Shown here: positions 17,692 to 25,755 of the stretch, one piece after another | Numbering within the stretch: position 1 is the first letter of the stretch | How the letters are laid out: each line of letters opens with the position of its first letter | NCBI RefSeq assembly: GCF_000313755.1 | Contig: NZ_AMZB01000102.1 | Span: 1 to 64,000, forward strand | Length of the DNA stretch: 64,000 nucleotides | From: Pseudomonas nitroreducens TX1 | GTDB taxonomy: Bacteria > Pseudomonadota > Gammaproteobacteria > Pseudomonadales > Pseudomonadaceae | Direction: 5' to 3' | Program-made: the position numbers and the translations under genes | The notes under the pieces: model-generated | Seen by the model: the letters and a program-made list of their open reading frames with translations, nothing else | Told to the model about the DNA's origin: nothing | Database searches by the model: none

Positions 17692-19262
17692 CTGTCCGCG
17701 CTGGGCTGCGCAGGCGGAGCGATCCTGTGCATCAGCGGTACCAGCAACAGCGTCACTGCAAAGCACGCGCCGACCAGCAGGAAGGCATCGGCGAAGGTCA
17801 GCGTCTGCGCTTCGCGCCAGGTCAGGTCCCACAGGTGTTTCAGCGCTTGTTGCGAGGGTTCGCCGTTGAGCCCCAGGGACGGCGCCAGCCATTGGTTGAG
17901 GGCTTCGTTGCCGCTGTTCAGGTGCTCGGCCAGGCGCAGGAAGTGCAGGTTGGCGCGGTCGTTGAGCACCGTGGCGCAAGCGGCGATGCCGATGGCGCCG
18001 CCCAGGTTGCGCATCAGGTTGAACAACCCGGAAGCCAGCTTCAGGCGCTCCGGTGGCAGGGAGCCCAGTGCCAGCGTCACGGTGGGCGCCACGCAGAACT
18101 GCTGCGCCATGCCGCGCAGGGCCTGCGGGAAGATCAGCTGCGCCGCCCCCCACTCGTGGGTCAGCGGGGCGAATTCATACATCGACAGGGTGAACATCAG
18201 CATGCCCAGCAGCAATATCCAGCGCAGGTCGACTCGCTTGGCGAGAACGGCGTAGAGCGGAATGCTCATGATCTGGAAGATGCCGGTGGAGAAGATCGCC
18301 AGGCCGATGTCCAGCGCGCCGTAGCCTCGCACGCGGCCGAGGAACAGCGGGGTCAGGTAGATGGTGGCGAAGATGCCGATGCCGGTGACGAAGCTGAACA
18401 GGCAGCCAAGGGCGAAGTTGCGTTCCTTCAACGCACGCAGGTCGACTATGGGGTTCGCGGCGGACAGACTGCGGTAAATGAAGGCGATGCCGCACAGGCC
18501 GGAGATCCACGCAGTGGCGAGGATGGTGTCATCGCTGAACCAGTTCCAGCGCGGGCCTTCCTCCATGGTGTATTCCAGGCAGCCGAGGAACAGCGCCATC
18601 AGCACGATTGCCGGATAGTCGGCCTGCTTGAGCAGCGACAGGTCGGGCTTGTCGATGCGTACCATGATCGGCACCACGATGGCGACGAACAGCCCCGGCA
18701 CCAGGTTGATGTAGAACAGCCAGGGCCAGGAGGAAATGTCGGTGATCCAGCCGCCGACGACCGGTCCCAGGGTCGGTGCGAGAGAGGCGATGGCGCCGAT
18801 GGTGGCGGCGACGACGATGCGCTGCTTGCCGTCGAAGTACATGAAGCCGGTGGTGAACACCATGGGGATCATCGAGCCGCCGAGGAAGCCCTGCAGCGCG
18901 CGGAAGGCGATCATGCTCTGGATGTTCCAGGCCATGGCGCAGAGCAGGCTGGTGAGGGTGAAGCCCAGCGCCGAGGCGGCGAACAGCCAGCGCGTGGAAA
19001 GCACCTTGGACAGCCAGCCGGAGAGCGGAATGACGATGATCTCGGCGATCAGATAGCTGGTCTGCACCCAGGCGAGTTCGTCGGCGCCGGCCGATAGCCC
19101 GCCGCCGATGTCGCGCAGCGACGCGGAGACGATCTGGATGTCCAGCAGGGCGATAAACATGCCCAGGCACATGCAGGCGAAGGACACCACCTTGCGGCCG
19201 GTGGACAGGCTCGCCACCGGCACCACCTCGCTGCTCCAGAAGGTGCTGCGGGCGAGGCTCAC
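17685..19262 (-). CDS. EmrB-type MFS drug efflux pump (DHA2, 14 helices)
   Basis: 525 residues with about 14 predicted membrane helices and DHA2 features: GMFIALLDIQIVSASL in helix 1, WVQTSYLIAEIIVIPLSGWLSKVLSTRWLF, and GSMIPMVFTTGF. It works with the membrane-fusion protein encoded just upstream (4-base overlap), exporting drugs across both membranes through an outer-membrane factor. No TolC-type gene is present here, so a shared one elsewhere is needed. Confidence 0.93.
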   Translation of the reverse strand: MSLARSTFWSSEVVPVASLSTGRKVVSFACMCLGMFIALLDIQIVSASLRDIGGGLSAGADELAWVQTSYLIAEIIVIPLSGWLSKVLSTRWLFAASALGFTLTSLLCAMAWNIQSMIAFRALQGFLGGSMIPMVFTTGFMYFDGKQRIVVAATIGAIASLAPTLGPVVGGWITDISSWPWLFYINLVPGLFVAIVVPIMVRIDKPDLSLLKQADYPAIVLMALFLGCLEYTMEEGPRWNWFSDDTILATAWISGLCGIAFIYRSLSAANPIVDLRALKERNFALGCLFSFVTGIGIFATIYLTPLFLGRVRGYGALDIGLAIFSTGIFQIMSIPLYAVLAKRVDLRWILLLGMLMFTLSMYEFAPLTHEWGAAQLIFPQALRGMAQQFCVAPTVTLALGSLPPERLKLASGLFNLMRNLGGAIGIAACATVLNDRANLHFLRLAEHLNSGNEALNQWLAPSLGLNGEPSQQALKHLWDLTWREAQTLTFADAFLLVGACFAVTLLLVPLMHRIAPPAQPSADSH

Positions 19263-20386
19263 GGCCGCGTGCCCTGGGCGACGCGCTGATCGGCGTCGCC
19301 GTGCTCATGGGCGCGGGTGTCCACTTCCACCAGCACGGAGAGGCCCGGGCGCAGGTCGCCCAGGCGCCCGTCGGCATCGTCCAGGTGCACGCGCACCGGC
19401 ACGCGCTGGACGATCTTGGTGAAGTTGCCGGTGGCGTTCTCCGGCGGGAGGATGCTGAATTGCGCGCCGGTGGCGGGCGCGAGGCTGTCCAGGTGGCCGT
19501 GGAAGACCTTGCCGGGGAGTATGTCGGCCTCGATGGTGACCGCCTGGCCGGGCAGCATGCGCGCCAGTTGGTCTTCCTTGAAGTTGGCGTCGACCCACAG
19601 GCCCTGGGCGGGCACCACGGCGAGCAACTGGGTGCCGGCGGCGACGTAGCTGCCGACCCGCGCGCGGCGGTTGCCGATGTAGCCGTCCACCGGCGCGCGC
19701 AGTTCGGTGTAGCTGAGGTCCAGGCGCGCCAGGTCGCGGGCGGCGATGGCTTGCTCCAGGGCGGCCTGGGCCTGCTGGCGCTGGCTGCGGATGACGTCCA
19801 GCTGGCGGCGCGCGGCGAGCAGGCTGGCGCGGGCCTTGTCGCTGTTGGCACGGGCGGACTTGAAGCTGGCGTCGGCGCGCTGCGCCGCCTCCACCGAAAC
19901 CGCGTTGGTACGCACCAGGGTGGCGTAGCGGCGCTGGTCGTCGCGGGTGCGCACTTCCTCGGCGGCGGCCGCGTCGATCTCCGCCTGGCTCTGGCGGATC
20001 AGCGCGTCCTGCAGCGAGGCCTGGGCGTCGACATTGCCCAGCGCCGCTTCCTCGGCATGTACCGCACCCTCGGCTTTTGCCAGGGCGGCGCGGTAGTCGC
20101 GGTCATCGATGCGGGCGAGCAGGTCGCCGGCGTGCACCAACTGGTTGTCGCTCACCTTCAATTCGGCGATGTAGCCGGCCACGCGCGGGCTGATGACGGT
20201 GACGTCGCCGCCGACGTAGGCATCGTCGGTCTTCTCCAGGAAGCGCCCGTCGAGCCACCAGTGGCCGGCATAGGTGCCTGCACCGAGGATGGCCGCAGCG
20301 GCGACGGCGAGCTTGAGGGCCTTGCGGGATGTCGGTTTGGCCGTGTCGACGGCTGGCGTGGCGGGGAGGGTGACAGGCTGGTTCAT
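19259..20386 (-). CDS. EmrA/HlyD-type membrane-fusion protein
   Basis: 375 residues with one N-terminal membrane anchor (about 27-45), a biotinyl-lipoyl-like strand (ISPRVAGYIAELKVSDNQLVHAGDLLARID), a long Ala/Gln-rich coiled coil (about 105-205) and a second lipoyl half (LRAPVDGYIGN). It links the EmrB-type pump to an outer-membrane channel. It lies 11 bases after the HxlR regulator gene and overlaps the pump gene by 4 bases (ATGA), so all three form one operon. Confidence 0.93.
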   Translation of the reverse strand: MNQPVTLPATPAVDTAKPTSRKALKLAVAAAAILGAGTYAGHWWLDGRFLEKTDDAYVGGDVTVISPRVAGYIAELKVSDNQLVHAGDLLARIDDRDYRAALAKAEGAVHAEEAALGNVDAQASLQDALIRQSQAEIDAAAAEEVRTRDDQRRYATLVRTNAVSVEAAQRADASFKSARANSDKARASLLAARRQLDVIRSQRQQAQAALEQAIAARDLARLDLSYTELRAPVDGYIGNRRARVGSYVAAGTQLLAVVPAQGLWVDANFKEDQLARMLPGQAVTIEADILPGKVFHGHLDSLAPATGAQFSILPPENATGNFTKIVQRVPVRVHLDDADGRLGDLRPGLSVLVEVDTRAHEHGDADQRVAQGTRP

Positions 20387-20397
20387 GGCGGCCTCGC

Positions 20398-20886
20398 TCA
20401 GGCGTGATCGGCTTGGGGGATGGGCTGGTTGAAAACGGGGACGAGACGCTCGCCCTCGCGGCGGTGGATCTGGTGCTGCGGGCCGATGGGCTCGCCGCTG
20501 TCGGCGTCCACCAGGGCGATGCGCACCGGGCGGCCGCTACGGGTGTCGACCAGTTCGGCGGCGCTGGCCATGCCGGCGTGGCGCTTGCCCCACTGCAGCA
20601 GGGTCAGCAGCACCGGGCGCAGGTCGCGGCCACGATCGGTGAGCAGGTACTCGAAACGCGGCGGGTGGTCGTTGTACTGGTGGCGCTGCAGCAGGCCGCT
20701 GTCCACGAGGGCGCGCAGGCGGCGGCTGAGTACGTTGCTGGCGATGCCCAATCGTGCGAGGAACTGGTCGAAACGGGTGGAGCCGTAGAAGGCTTCGCGC
20801 AGGATCAGCACGTTCCAGCTGTCGCCGATCAGGTCCAGCGCCTGGGCCACGGGGCAGGGCAGGTGGTCGAAGTGGGTTCTGCGCAT
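20398..20886 (-). CDS. HxlR-family winged-helix regulator of the efflux operon
   Basis: 162 residues. The HxlR signature is complete: CPVAQALDLIGDSWNVLILREAFYGSTRFDQF, then ASNVLSRRLRALVDSGLLQRHQYNDHPPRFEYLLTDRG, with an early conserved Cys. A C-terminal extension of about 55 residues is typical of two-domain members. The start at 20886 has AGAGGT 6 bases upstream; an ATG 30 bases earlier lacks one. First gene of the efflux operon, so it probably represses itself and the pump until an inducer binds. Confidence 0.9.
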   Translation of the reverse strand: MRRTHFDHLPCPVAQALDLIGDSWNVLILREAFYGSTRFDQFLARLGIASNVLSRRLRALVDSGLLQRHQYNDHPPRFEYLLTDRGRDLRPVLLTLLQWGKRHAGMASAAELVDTRSGRPVRIALVDADSGEPIGPQHQIHRREGERLVPVFNQPIPQADHA

Positions 20887-20973
20887 GGCTGCACCTCTTT
20901 GAATTAAGTCTGTCATCTAATCGAGCCGCCTTGCCACGGGCCTGGCAAGGCAGCAGGCAGGATTCGGCAGGTA

Positions 20974-20993
20974 TAGATTATGGTCGTAATCTA
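20974..20993. promoter_or_regulatory. Palindrome upstream of the HxlR operon (candidate operator)
   Basis: TAGATTA and TAATCTA form a perfect 7-bp inverted repeat with a 6-base centre, 88 bases upstream of the regulator start. The arm core TAGAT also appears inverted as ATCTA just downstream near 20915. HxlR proteins bind dyads of this size. Confidence 0.45.
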
Positions 20994-21036
20994 ATGTGGT
21001 CACTTGCTTTGCGCAAGTCACTCATTGGGAGGAAAG

Positions 21037-21156
21037 ATGGCGCAGGGGATGAACGGTGTATCGGTTGAATTTACGGCTGCCCCGAGAGTTGCCCGATCCT
21101 GCGCAACCTCCCTGGAAAGTTCAGGGAAAGTTAGCGGGAAATGGCGGCTGGAATAA
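21037..21156 (+). CDS. Possible 39-residue small protein
   Basis: An ATG preceded by GGGAGG at 4 bases opens a 40-codon frame with an in-frame TAA. The predicted peptide begins MAQGMNGVSVEF, contains one Cys and has no signal peptide, membrane helix or recognised motif. It is divergent from the HxlR operon. The good ribosome-binding site is the only support, so chance remains likely. Confidence 0.2.
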   Translation: MAQGMNGVSVEFTAAPRVARSCATSLESSGKVSGKWRLE

Positions 21157-21226
21157 CTCCGGAAGCAGTTCGGATAATTATCCGGAACATGCTCTGGAAC
21201 GGTTGTTCCATAACTTTTCTTCAGGC

Positions 21227-21253
21227 AAAAAAAGGCCGCCTGGGGAGGCGGCC
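21227..21253 (-). terminator. Orphan intrinsic terminator on the minus strand
   Basis: Read on the minus strand: GGCCGCC, a 6-base loop, GGCGGCC, then seven T. This is a textbook terminator, yet no minus-strand gene ends just before it; the nearest gene to the right is the plus-strand porin. Confidence 0.8.
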
Positions 21254-21524
21254 AAACCAAAGGATGATGAAGTGGAGCAATCCGCCGGACGCTCTGGAGC
21301 GGGCATCCGGGACTCATGTGCTTCATCGGGGCGCAAGCTTAATGGCGATGGCGGCAAATGCTGAATCATTCGTCTCGATATCGACTATCGACAAAGCTGG
21401 TTTGAGGCGAGGGCGGCGGATTGTTATCTCTTCGCTCGCTCTGCCTATGGCGGGGAAACATAAGAAAGTTGTTCAGAATTCAATCGATACACCTGCCAAG
21501 ACAAGATCAACAAAGGGGTAGCAG

Positions 21525-22865
21525 ATGTCCGCGTTCCGACTCTCATTGCTCGGTGCCTGCGTCAGCGCATCGATCGCCGGCATTCCGTTCCAACTGGCGC
21601 ACGCCGCCGTGGTTTCCGACCAATCCGAAGCCACCGGCTTCCTCGAAGGCAGCAGCGCTTCGCTGCTGATGCGCAACTACTACTACAACAGCGACCGCAA
21701 GTCCGGCGACCGGGACCGCAAGGACTGGACCCAGGGCTTCACGCTGAACTACAGCTCCGGCTTCACCCAGGGCACCGTCGGTTTCGGTGTCGAGGCGTTC
21801 GGCAATTGGGGCATCCGCCTCGACGGCGGCGCCGGCACTTCCGGCACGGGCAATCTGCCGGTGCGTGACGATGGCTCGCCGGAAAGCGAGTACGGCCGCG
21901 CTGGCGGCGCCGTGAAGCTGCGGGTATCGAAGACCGAGCTGCGCTGGGGCGACCTGCAGCCCACCGCGCCGGTATTCGCCGCCGGCGGCACCCGCCTGTT
22001 TCCGCAGACCGCCACCGGGTTCAACGTGCTCAGCAGCGAGATCGACGGGCTGGACCTGGACGGTGGCCACTTCACCGGCGGCAACGGCCCTGTGACCACC
22101 AACGGCGACCACGGCATCTGGGCGTCCTATGCCAACGTCGAGGCCAGCAGCATTGACTATGTCGGCGGCAAGTACGCGGTCAACGACACGCTGAATTTCT
22201 CGCTCTACGCCTCCAAGCTGGAGGACGTGTGGCGCCAGTACTACGGCAACGCCAACTACACCCTGCCGCTGGCGGACGACCAGTCGCTGAACTTCGACTT
22301 CAATCTCTACCGCACCAACGACGACGGTAGCGCCAAGGCGGGCGAGATCAGCAACACCACCTGGTCCGCCGCCGCCGCGTACAGCTTCCTCGCCGCGCAC
22401 ACCCTGACCCTGGCCTACCAGAAGGTCCACGGCGACACGCCGTTCGACTACGTCGCCTTCGGCGTCAACGGCCCCGGCGACACCGCCGATTCGATCTTCC
22501 TCGCCAACTCCATCCAGTACTCGGACTTCAACGGCCCGGAAGAAAAGTCCTGGCAACTGCGCTATGACCTGGCGATGGCCACCTACGGCATCCCCGGCCT
22601 GAGCTTCATGGCCCGCTACGTCAACGGCCACGGCATCGACGGCACGAAAATGGCGGCCGACAGCCCGTATCGCGACTATGGCTACGGCGAGGACGGCAAG
22701 CACCACGAGACCAACCTGGAAGCCAGGTACGTGGTGCAATCCGGGCCGGCGAAGGACCTTTCGTTCCGTCTGCGCGAGGCGATCCACCGGGGCAACGCCG
22801 ACCAGGTGGAAGGCGATGTCAACGAGTTCCGCCTGATCGTCGACTATCCGCTGTCGATCCTGTAA
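21525..22865 (+). CDS. OprD-family outer-membrane porin
   Basis: 446 residues. A signal peptide (MSAFRLSLLGACVSASIAG, cleavage near AHA at residue 27) is followed by an OprD-type barrel: SASLLMRNYYYNSDR, RKDWTQGF, GDTPFDYV, LANSIQYSDFNGPEEKSWQLRYD, LEARYVVQSGPAKDLSFRLR and the closing RLIVDYPLSIL. It is similar in architecture to the porin at 104-1369 but clearly not a recent duplicate. No catabolic gene is coupled to it; its long AT-richer leader suggests separate regulation. The substrate is unknown. Confidence 0.92.
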   Translation: MSAFRLSLLGACVSASIAGIPFQLAHAAVVSDQSEATGFLEGSSASLLMRNYYYNSDRKSGDRDRKDWTQGFTLNYSSGFTQGTVGFGVEAFGNWGIRLDGGAGTSGTGNLPVRDDGSPESEYGRAGGAVKLRVSKTELRWGDLQPTAPVFAAGGTRLFPQTATGFNVLSSEIDGLDLDGGHFTGGNGPVTTNGDHGIWASYANVEASSIDYVGGKYAVNDTLNFSLYASKLEDVWRQYYGNANYTLPLADDQSLNFDFNLYRTNDDGSAKAGEISNTTWSAAAAYSFLAAHTLTLAYQKVHGDTPFDYVAFGVNGPGDTADSIFLANSIQYSDFNGPEEKSWQLRYDLAMATYGIPGLSFMARYVNGHGIDGTKMAADSPYRDYGYGEDGKHHETNLEARYVVQSGPAKDLSFRLREAIHRGNADQVEGDVNEFRLIVDYPLSIL

Positions 22866-22901
22866 CGCCAGTGCGCCCCTTGAGGACACCGCGGAACATC
22901 C

Positions 22902-22937
22902 GTAGGACGCATAACGCGCCAGCGTTATCCGCCCTAC
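22902..22937. repeat. Short copy of the GTAGGGCGCATAAC repeat
   Basis: GTAGGACGCATAACGC pairs imperfectly with GCGTTATCCGCCCTAC. It lies 36 bases after the porin stop and could end its transcript. Confidence 0.75.
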
Positions 22938-23026
22938 GAGTGCGGCCCACTGCAAGGCGGTGGCGCTGAAGTGAGCGGGCGGGGCGCTACAATCGGCGCT
23001 CCGTTCCCGTCCCGCGAGAAGAGTCG

Positions 23027-23680
23027 ATGTCCGAAGAAGAGCGCCGCACGCAACTGATCGATGGTCCGGTGGGCAAACTGCAATTGCTGATCGACCGGCC
23101 GGGTATGCCGCCGCTGGGCATCGCGCTGATCAGCCATCCGCAGCCGCTGCTCGGCGGCAGCCCGAAACACCGCGTGCCGCTGGTCCTGTCGCGCAGGCTC
23201 TGTGCTGCTGGCTGGTTGACCGTGCGGCCGAGTTTCCGTGGCGTGGACGGCAGCGAAGGCGAGTACGCCGAAGGTATCGGCGAGGCACAGGACATGCTCG
23301 CCGTGATCGCGCACCTGCGCAACGAGTACCCCGAGCTGCCGCTGGCGCTGGTGGGCTTTTCCTTCGGTGCCTACGTGTTCGCCCGCGTGGCCAGCGAGCT
23401 GTCCCCGCCTGCGGCCGCCATCGCGCTGATGGGCTTGCCGGTGGGCACCGTTCCCGGTGGGCGAGACTACGACGCGCAGGAGTTGCCGGCCGATTGCCTG
23501 CTGCTGCATGGCGAGGCGGACGAGATGGCGCCCCTGGCCAACCTGCTGGACTGGGCGCGCCCGGCCCAGCGCGAGGTGTGGCTCTACGCCGGCGCCGACC
23601 ACTTCTTCAAGGGTTGTCTGGAGCGCGCCGTCGAACGCGTACTGGAGCACCTGTCGCGCGCGATCAGCCGAGTCCTCTGA
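23027..23680 (+). CDS. Alpha/beta hydrolase
   Basis: 217 residues. Nucleophile elbow GFSFGAYV gives Ser, the acid is the Asp in LLHGEADEMAPL and the His is in GADHFFKG, in the correct order for a compact alpha/beta hydrolase related to YheT/CocE-type small serine hydrolases. ISHPQPLLGGSPKHRVPLVLSRRL is a conserved feature of this bacterial group, whose substrates are unknown. It converges on, and overlaps by 17 bases, the DUF971 gene at the end of the organosulfur gene set. Confidence 0.85.
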   Translation: MSEEERRTQLIDGPVGKLQLLIDRPGMPPLGIALISHPQPLLGGSPKHRVPLVLSRRLCAAGWLTVRPSFRGVDGSEGEYAEGIGEAQDMLAVIAHLRNEYPELPLALVGFSFGAYVFARVASELSPPAAAIALMGLPVGTVPGGRDYDAQELPADCLLLHGEADEMAPLANLLDWARPAQREVWLYAGADHFFKGCLERAVERVLEHLSRAISRVL

Positions 23681-23942
23681 GATACGCCCAGGGGTATATA
23701 CCCCGGTCGTGACCGTCGTCGAACACCAGCTGCACGCCGTAGCCTTGCAGGTTCAGTGCCTGCAGGGCGACCTCGGCCTTCACCAGGTCGATGCGCCCCT
23801 GCAGGCGGCCCGCCCGGCATTGCGAGCAGGGGCAGGCGCCGCGCAGTCGGGCGAAGGTTAGGCATTGTTCGATGCCGTCGTCCCAGCGGATGCGCAGCTC
23901 GCCGACGGCGCTGGAGCGGTGCAGGCCGACCGGCGTGTTCAT
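23664..23942 (-). CDS. DUF971 (GBBH-like N-terminal domain) protein
   Basis: 92 residues matching the DUF971 domain: ELRIRWDDGIEQCLTFARLRGACPCSQCRAG and GYGVQLVFDDGHDRGIYPWAYLR. The Cys cluster (Cys37, Cys39, Cys42 plus Cys27) resembles a metal site. The domain is known from gamma-butyrobetaine hydroxylase and as an extra domain of some Mrp/ApbC iron-sulfur carriers. It overlaps the HEAT-repeat gene by 4 bases and is last in the ABC-transporter operon, so a role in metal or Fe-S handling for the ferredoxin/flavoprotein pair is a reasonable guess (inference). Confidence 0.85.
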   Translation of the reverse strand: MNTPVGLHRSSAVGELRIRWDDGIEQCLTFARLRGACPCSQCRAGRLQGRIDLVKAEVALQALNLQGYGVQLVFDDGHDRGIYPWAYLRGLG

Positions 23943-24910
23943 GCCGACTGCTCCAGTTGGGCCAGGGCGATGCGCACGGCCTTGCGGACCTCCGGATCGC
24001 CGTCGTGTTCGGCGTTGCGCAGCGCGTCGAGGGCATCCCTGCTGCCCAGTTCGCCCAGGGCCAGCGCGGCCTCCTTGCGCAGGTTGCTGATGCCGTGGCC
24101 GAGCACGACCTTCAGGCCTTCCAGCGCCGGCAGATAGCGCAGCCTGCCCAGCGAACGGGCGGCGCGCAGGCGCACCTGCCAGAAGTCATCTTCCAGGGCA
24201 CGCACCAGCGCATCGCCGGCTTCGGGTTGAGCCAGTTTGCCGAGGGTACCGGCGGCTTCCTCGCGCACCTGCCAGGCCGGGTCGGCCAGCGCCGCCTGCA
24301 GGGCCGGCAGCACGCTGGCATCGATGGCCAGGCCGAGGGCGCCGGCCGCCGCGCGGCGGACTTCGGCGTCCGGGTCGTCGCGGGTCAGGCGGGCCAGGTG
24401 CGGCAGCGCGTCGGTGCGCTTGAGCCAGCCGAGAATGCCCACGGCTTCACGGCGCACACCGGCGTCGCTGTCGTCCAGCGCATTCAGGGCGGGTTCGGCG
24501 GCATCTTCCAGACGCAGCTCGCGCAGGGCACGCAAGGCGCTGCGGCGCACGAAGATGTCGGCATGGTTCGCCCACGGCAGCAGGCGCACGCCGGCCTCGG
24601 CGGTCTTCAGCTCGCTAAGGCTCTGGGCGGCGGCTTCGCGCACGCCTTCGTCGCTGTCGGCGAGGGCCTGGCAGAGGGCGTCCACCACCATGGGTTCTTC
24701 CCAGGCTTCCAGCAGGCGCGCAGCCTCGGCGCGGACGCTGGCGGCGGCGTCATGGTTCAGCGTATGGGCGAGCCAGGGCAGGCCATCGGGATCTTCCAGG
24801 TCGGCCAGTTCGATCAGGGCGATGCGGCGCACGCTGGCGTCGGCATCGCGCAGGCGCGGTTGCAGGTCGAGGATATCGGGGTTGTCGGTGCTCAGGTCGA
24901 AGGCAGTCAT
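23939..24910 (-). CDS. HEAT-repeat protein (PBS-lyase-like repeats)
   Basis: 323 residues made almost entirely of about ten 31-residue helical repeats with the pattern D-x-x-x-V-R-x-x-A-x-x-L-G-x-L (for example DPDAEVRRAAAGALGLA, DPAWQVREEAAGTLGKLA, DDFWQVRLRAARSLGRL). There is no signal peptide, so it is cytosolic. HEAT solenoids bind proteins or cofactors; the E/F-type phycobilin lyases are one related case. ATGA overlaps on both sides join it to the ABC ATPase and to DUF971. It probably serves as a scaffold or maturation factor for the redox pair encoded upstream (inference). Confidence 0.88.
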   Translation of the reverse strand: MTAFDLSTDNPDILDLQPRLRDADASVRRIALIELADLEDPDGLPWLAHTLNHDAAASVRAEAARLLEAWEEPMVVDALCQALADSDEGVREAAAQSLSELKTAEAGVRLLPWANHADIFVRRSALRALRELRLEDAAEPALNALDDSDAGVRREAVGILGWLKRTDALPHLARLTRDDPDAEVRRAAAGALGLAIDASVLPALQAALADPAWQVREEAAGTLGKLAQPEAGDALVRALEDDFWQVRLRAARSLGRLRYLPALEGLKVVLGHGISNLRKEAALALGELGSRDALDALRNAEHDGDPEVRKAVRIALAQLEQSA

Positions 24911-25755
24911 ATGGCGAATCGCGGTATCCGTTGGGGAGTGGGCAGGCCCAGGGGTGTCAGGCGTGGCAACTGGCGGCCGTCTTCGTGGCGCAGCAGTTCC
25001 AGGCAGTGACGCTTGAGCCGGGAGAATTCGGGCGTGGTCAGCAGGTCGGCATGACGCGGGCGCGGGAAGTCGAGGCGGATGTCCTCGAGGATGCGGCCGG
25101 GGCGCGGGCTCATCACCAGGATGCGGTCGGCGAGGAACAGCGCCTCGTCAATGTCGTGGGTGATGAACAGCACGCTGGTACGCAGGCGCGTCCAGATGTC
25201 CAGCAGCAGTTCCTGCATCATCATCCGCGTCTGCGCGTCGAGGGCGCCGAAGGGTTCGTCCATCAGCAACAGGCGCGGCTGGTTGATCAGCACGCGGGCG
25301 ATTTCCACGCGTTGCTGCATGCCGCCGGAAAGCTGCGATGGCCAGCGATTGGCAAAGCCTTCCAGGCCGACCAGCTGGAGCATTTCGTCCGCTTGCCTAT
25401 GCCGCTCGGCGCGGGGTACTCCACGCATTTTCAGGCCGAAGGCGACGTTGTCGCGCACCCGTCGCCAGGGCAGCAGGGTGTGGTGCTGGAACACCATGCC
25501 GCGTTCGGGCGAGGGGCCGGCGACGGCGCGGCCGTCCACTTCCAGCTGGCCGGCACTGGGCGCCAGGTGCCCGGCCAGTGCGCCCAGCAGGGTGGACTTG
25601 CCGCAGCCGGAAGGGCCGAGCACGCAGACGAATTGGCCCGGCTCCATGGCAAAGCTCAGGAACTGCACGGCCTCGAAGGCGTCGCGACCGTTGCCCAGGT
25701 GGATCGACAGGCCGTCGACGCGCACGCGCCCTGGGGCGCTGGCAGGCAGGGTCAT
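24907..25755 (-). CDS. ABC transporter ATPase, nitrate/sulfonate/taurine (SsuB/TauB) type
   Basis: 282 residues. Walker A GPSGCGKST (about 47-55), Q-loop FQHHTLLPW, signature LSGGMQQRVEIAR, Walker B RLLLMDEPFGALD and switch His in FITHDIDEALFLADR are all intact. This subfamily energises import of sulfonates, sulfate esters or related compounds. It starts by a 4-base ATGA overlap with the permease gene and ends by one with the HEAT gene. Confidence 0.95.
   Translation of the reverse strand: MTLPASAPGRVRVDGLSIHLGNGRDAFEAVQFLSFAMEPGQFVCVLGPSGCGKSTLLGALAGHLAPSAGQLEVDGRAVAGPSPERGMVFQHHTLLPWRRVRDNVAFGLKMRGVPRAERHRQADEMLQLVGLEGFANRWPSQLSGGMQQRVEIARVLINQPRLLLMDEPFGALDAQTRMMMQELLLDIWTRLRTSVLFITHDIDEALFLADRILVMSPRPGRILEDIRLDFPRPRHADLLTTPEFSRLKRHCLELLRHEDGRQLPRLTPLGLPTPQRIPRFAI

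Larger units (their letters stand above)
20887..21524. other. Long gap between the HxlR operon and the OprD porin
   Basis: 638 bp with visibly lower GC than the surroundings. It holds an HxlR-site candidate (20974-20993), a possible 39-codon ORF (21037-21156), a 14-base palindrome CGGATAATTATCCG (21171-21184), an orphan minus-strand terminator (21227-21253) and, near 21400-21520, room for the porin promoter. Confidence 0.7.
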
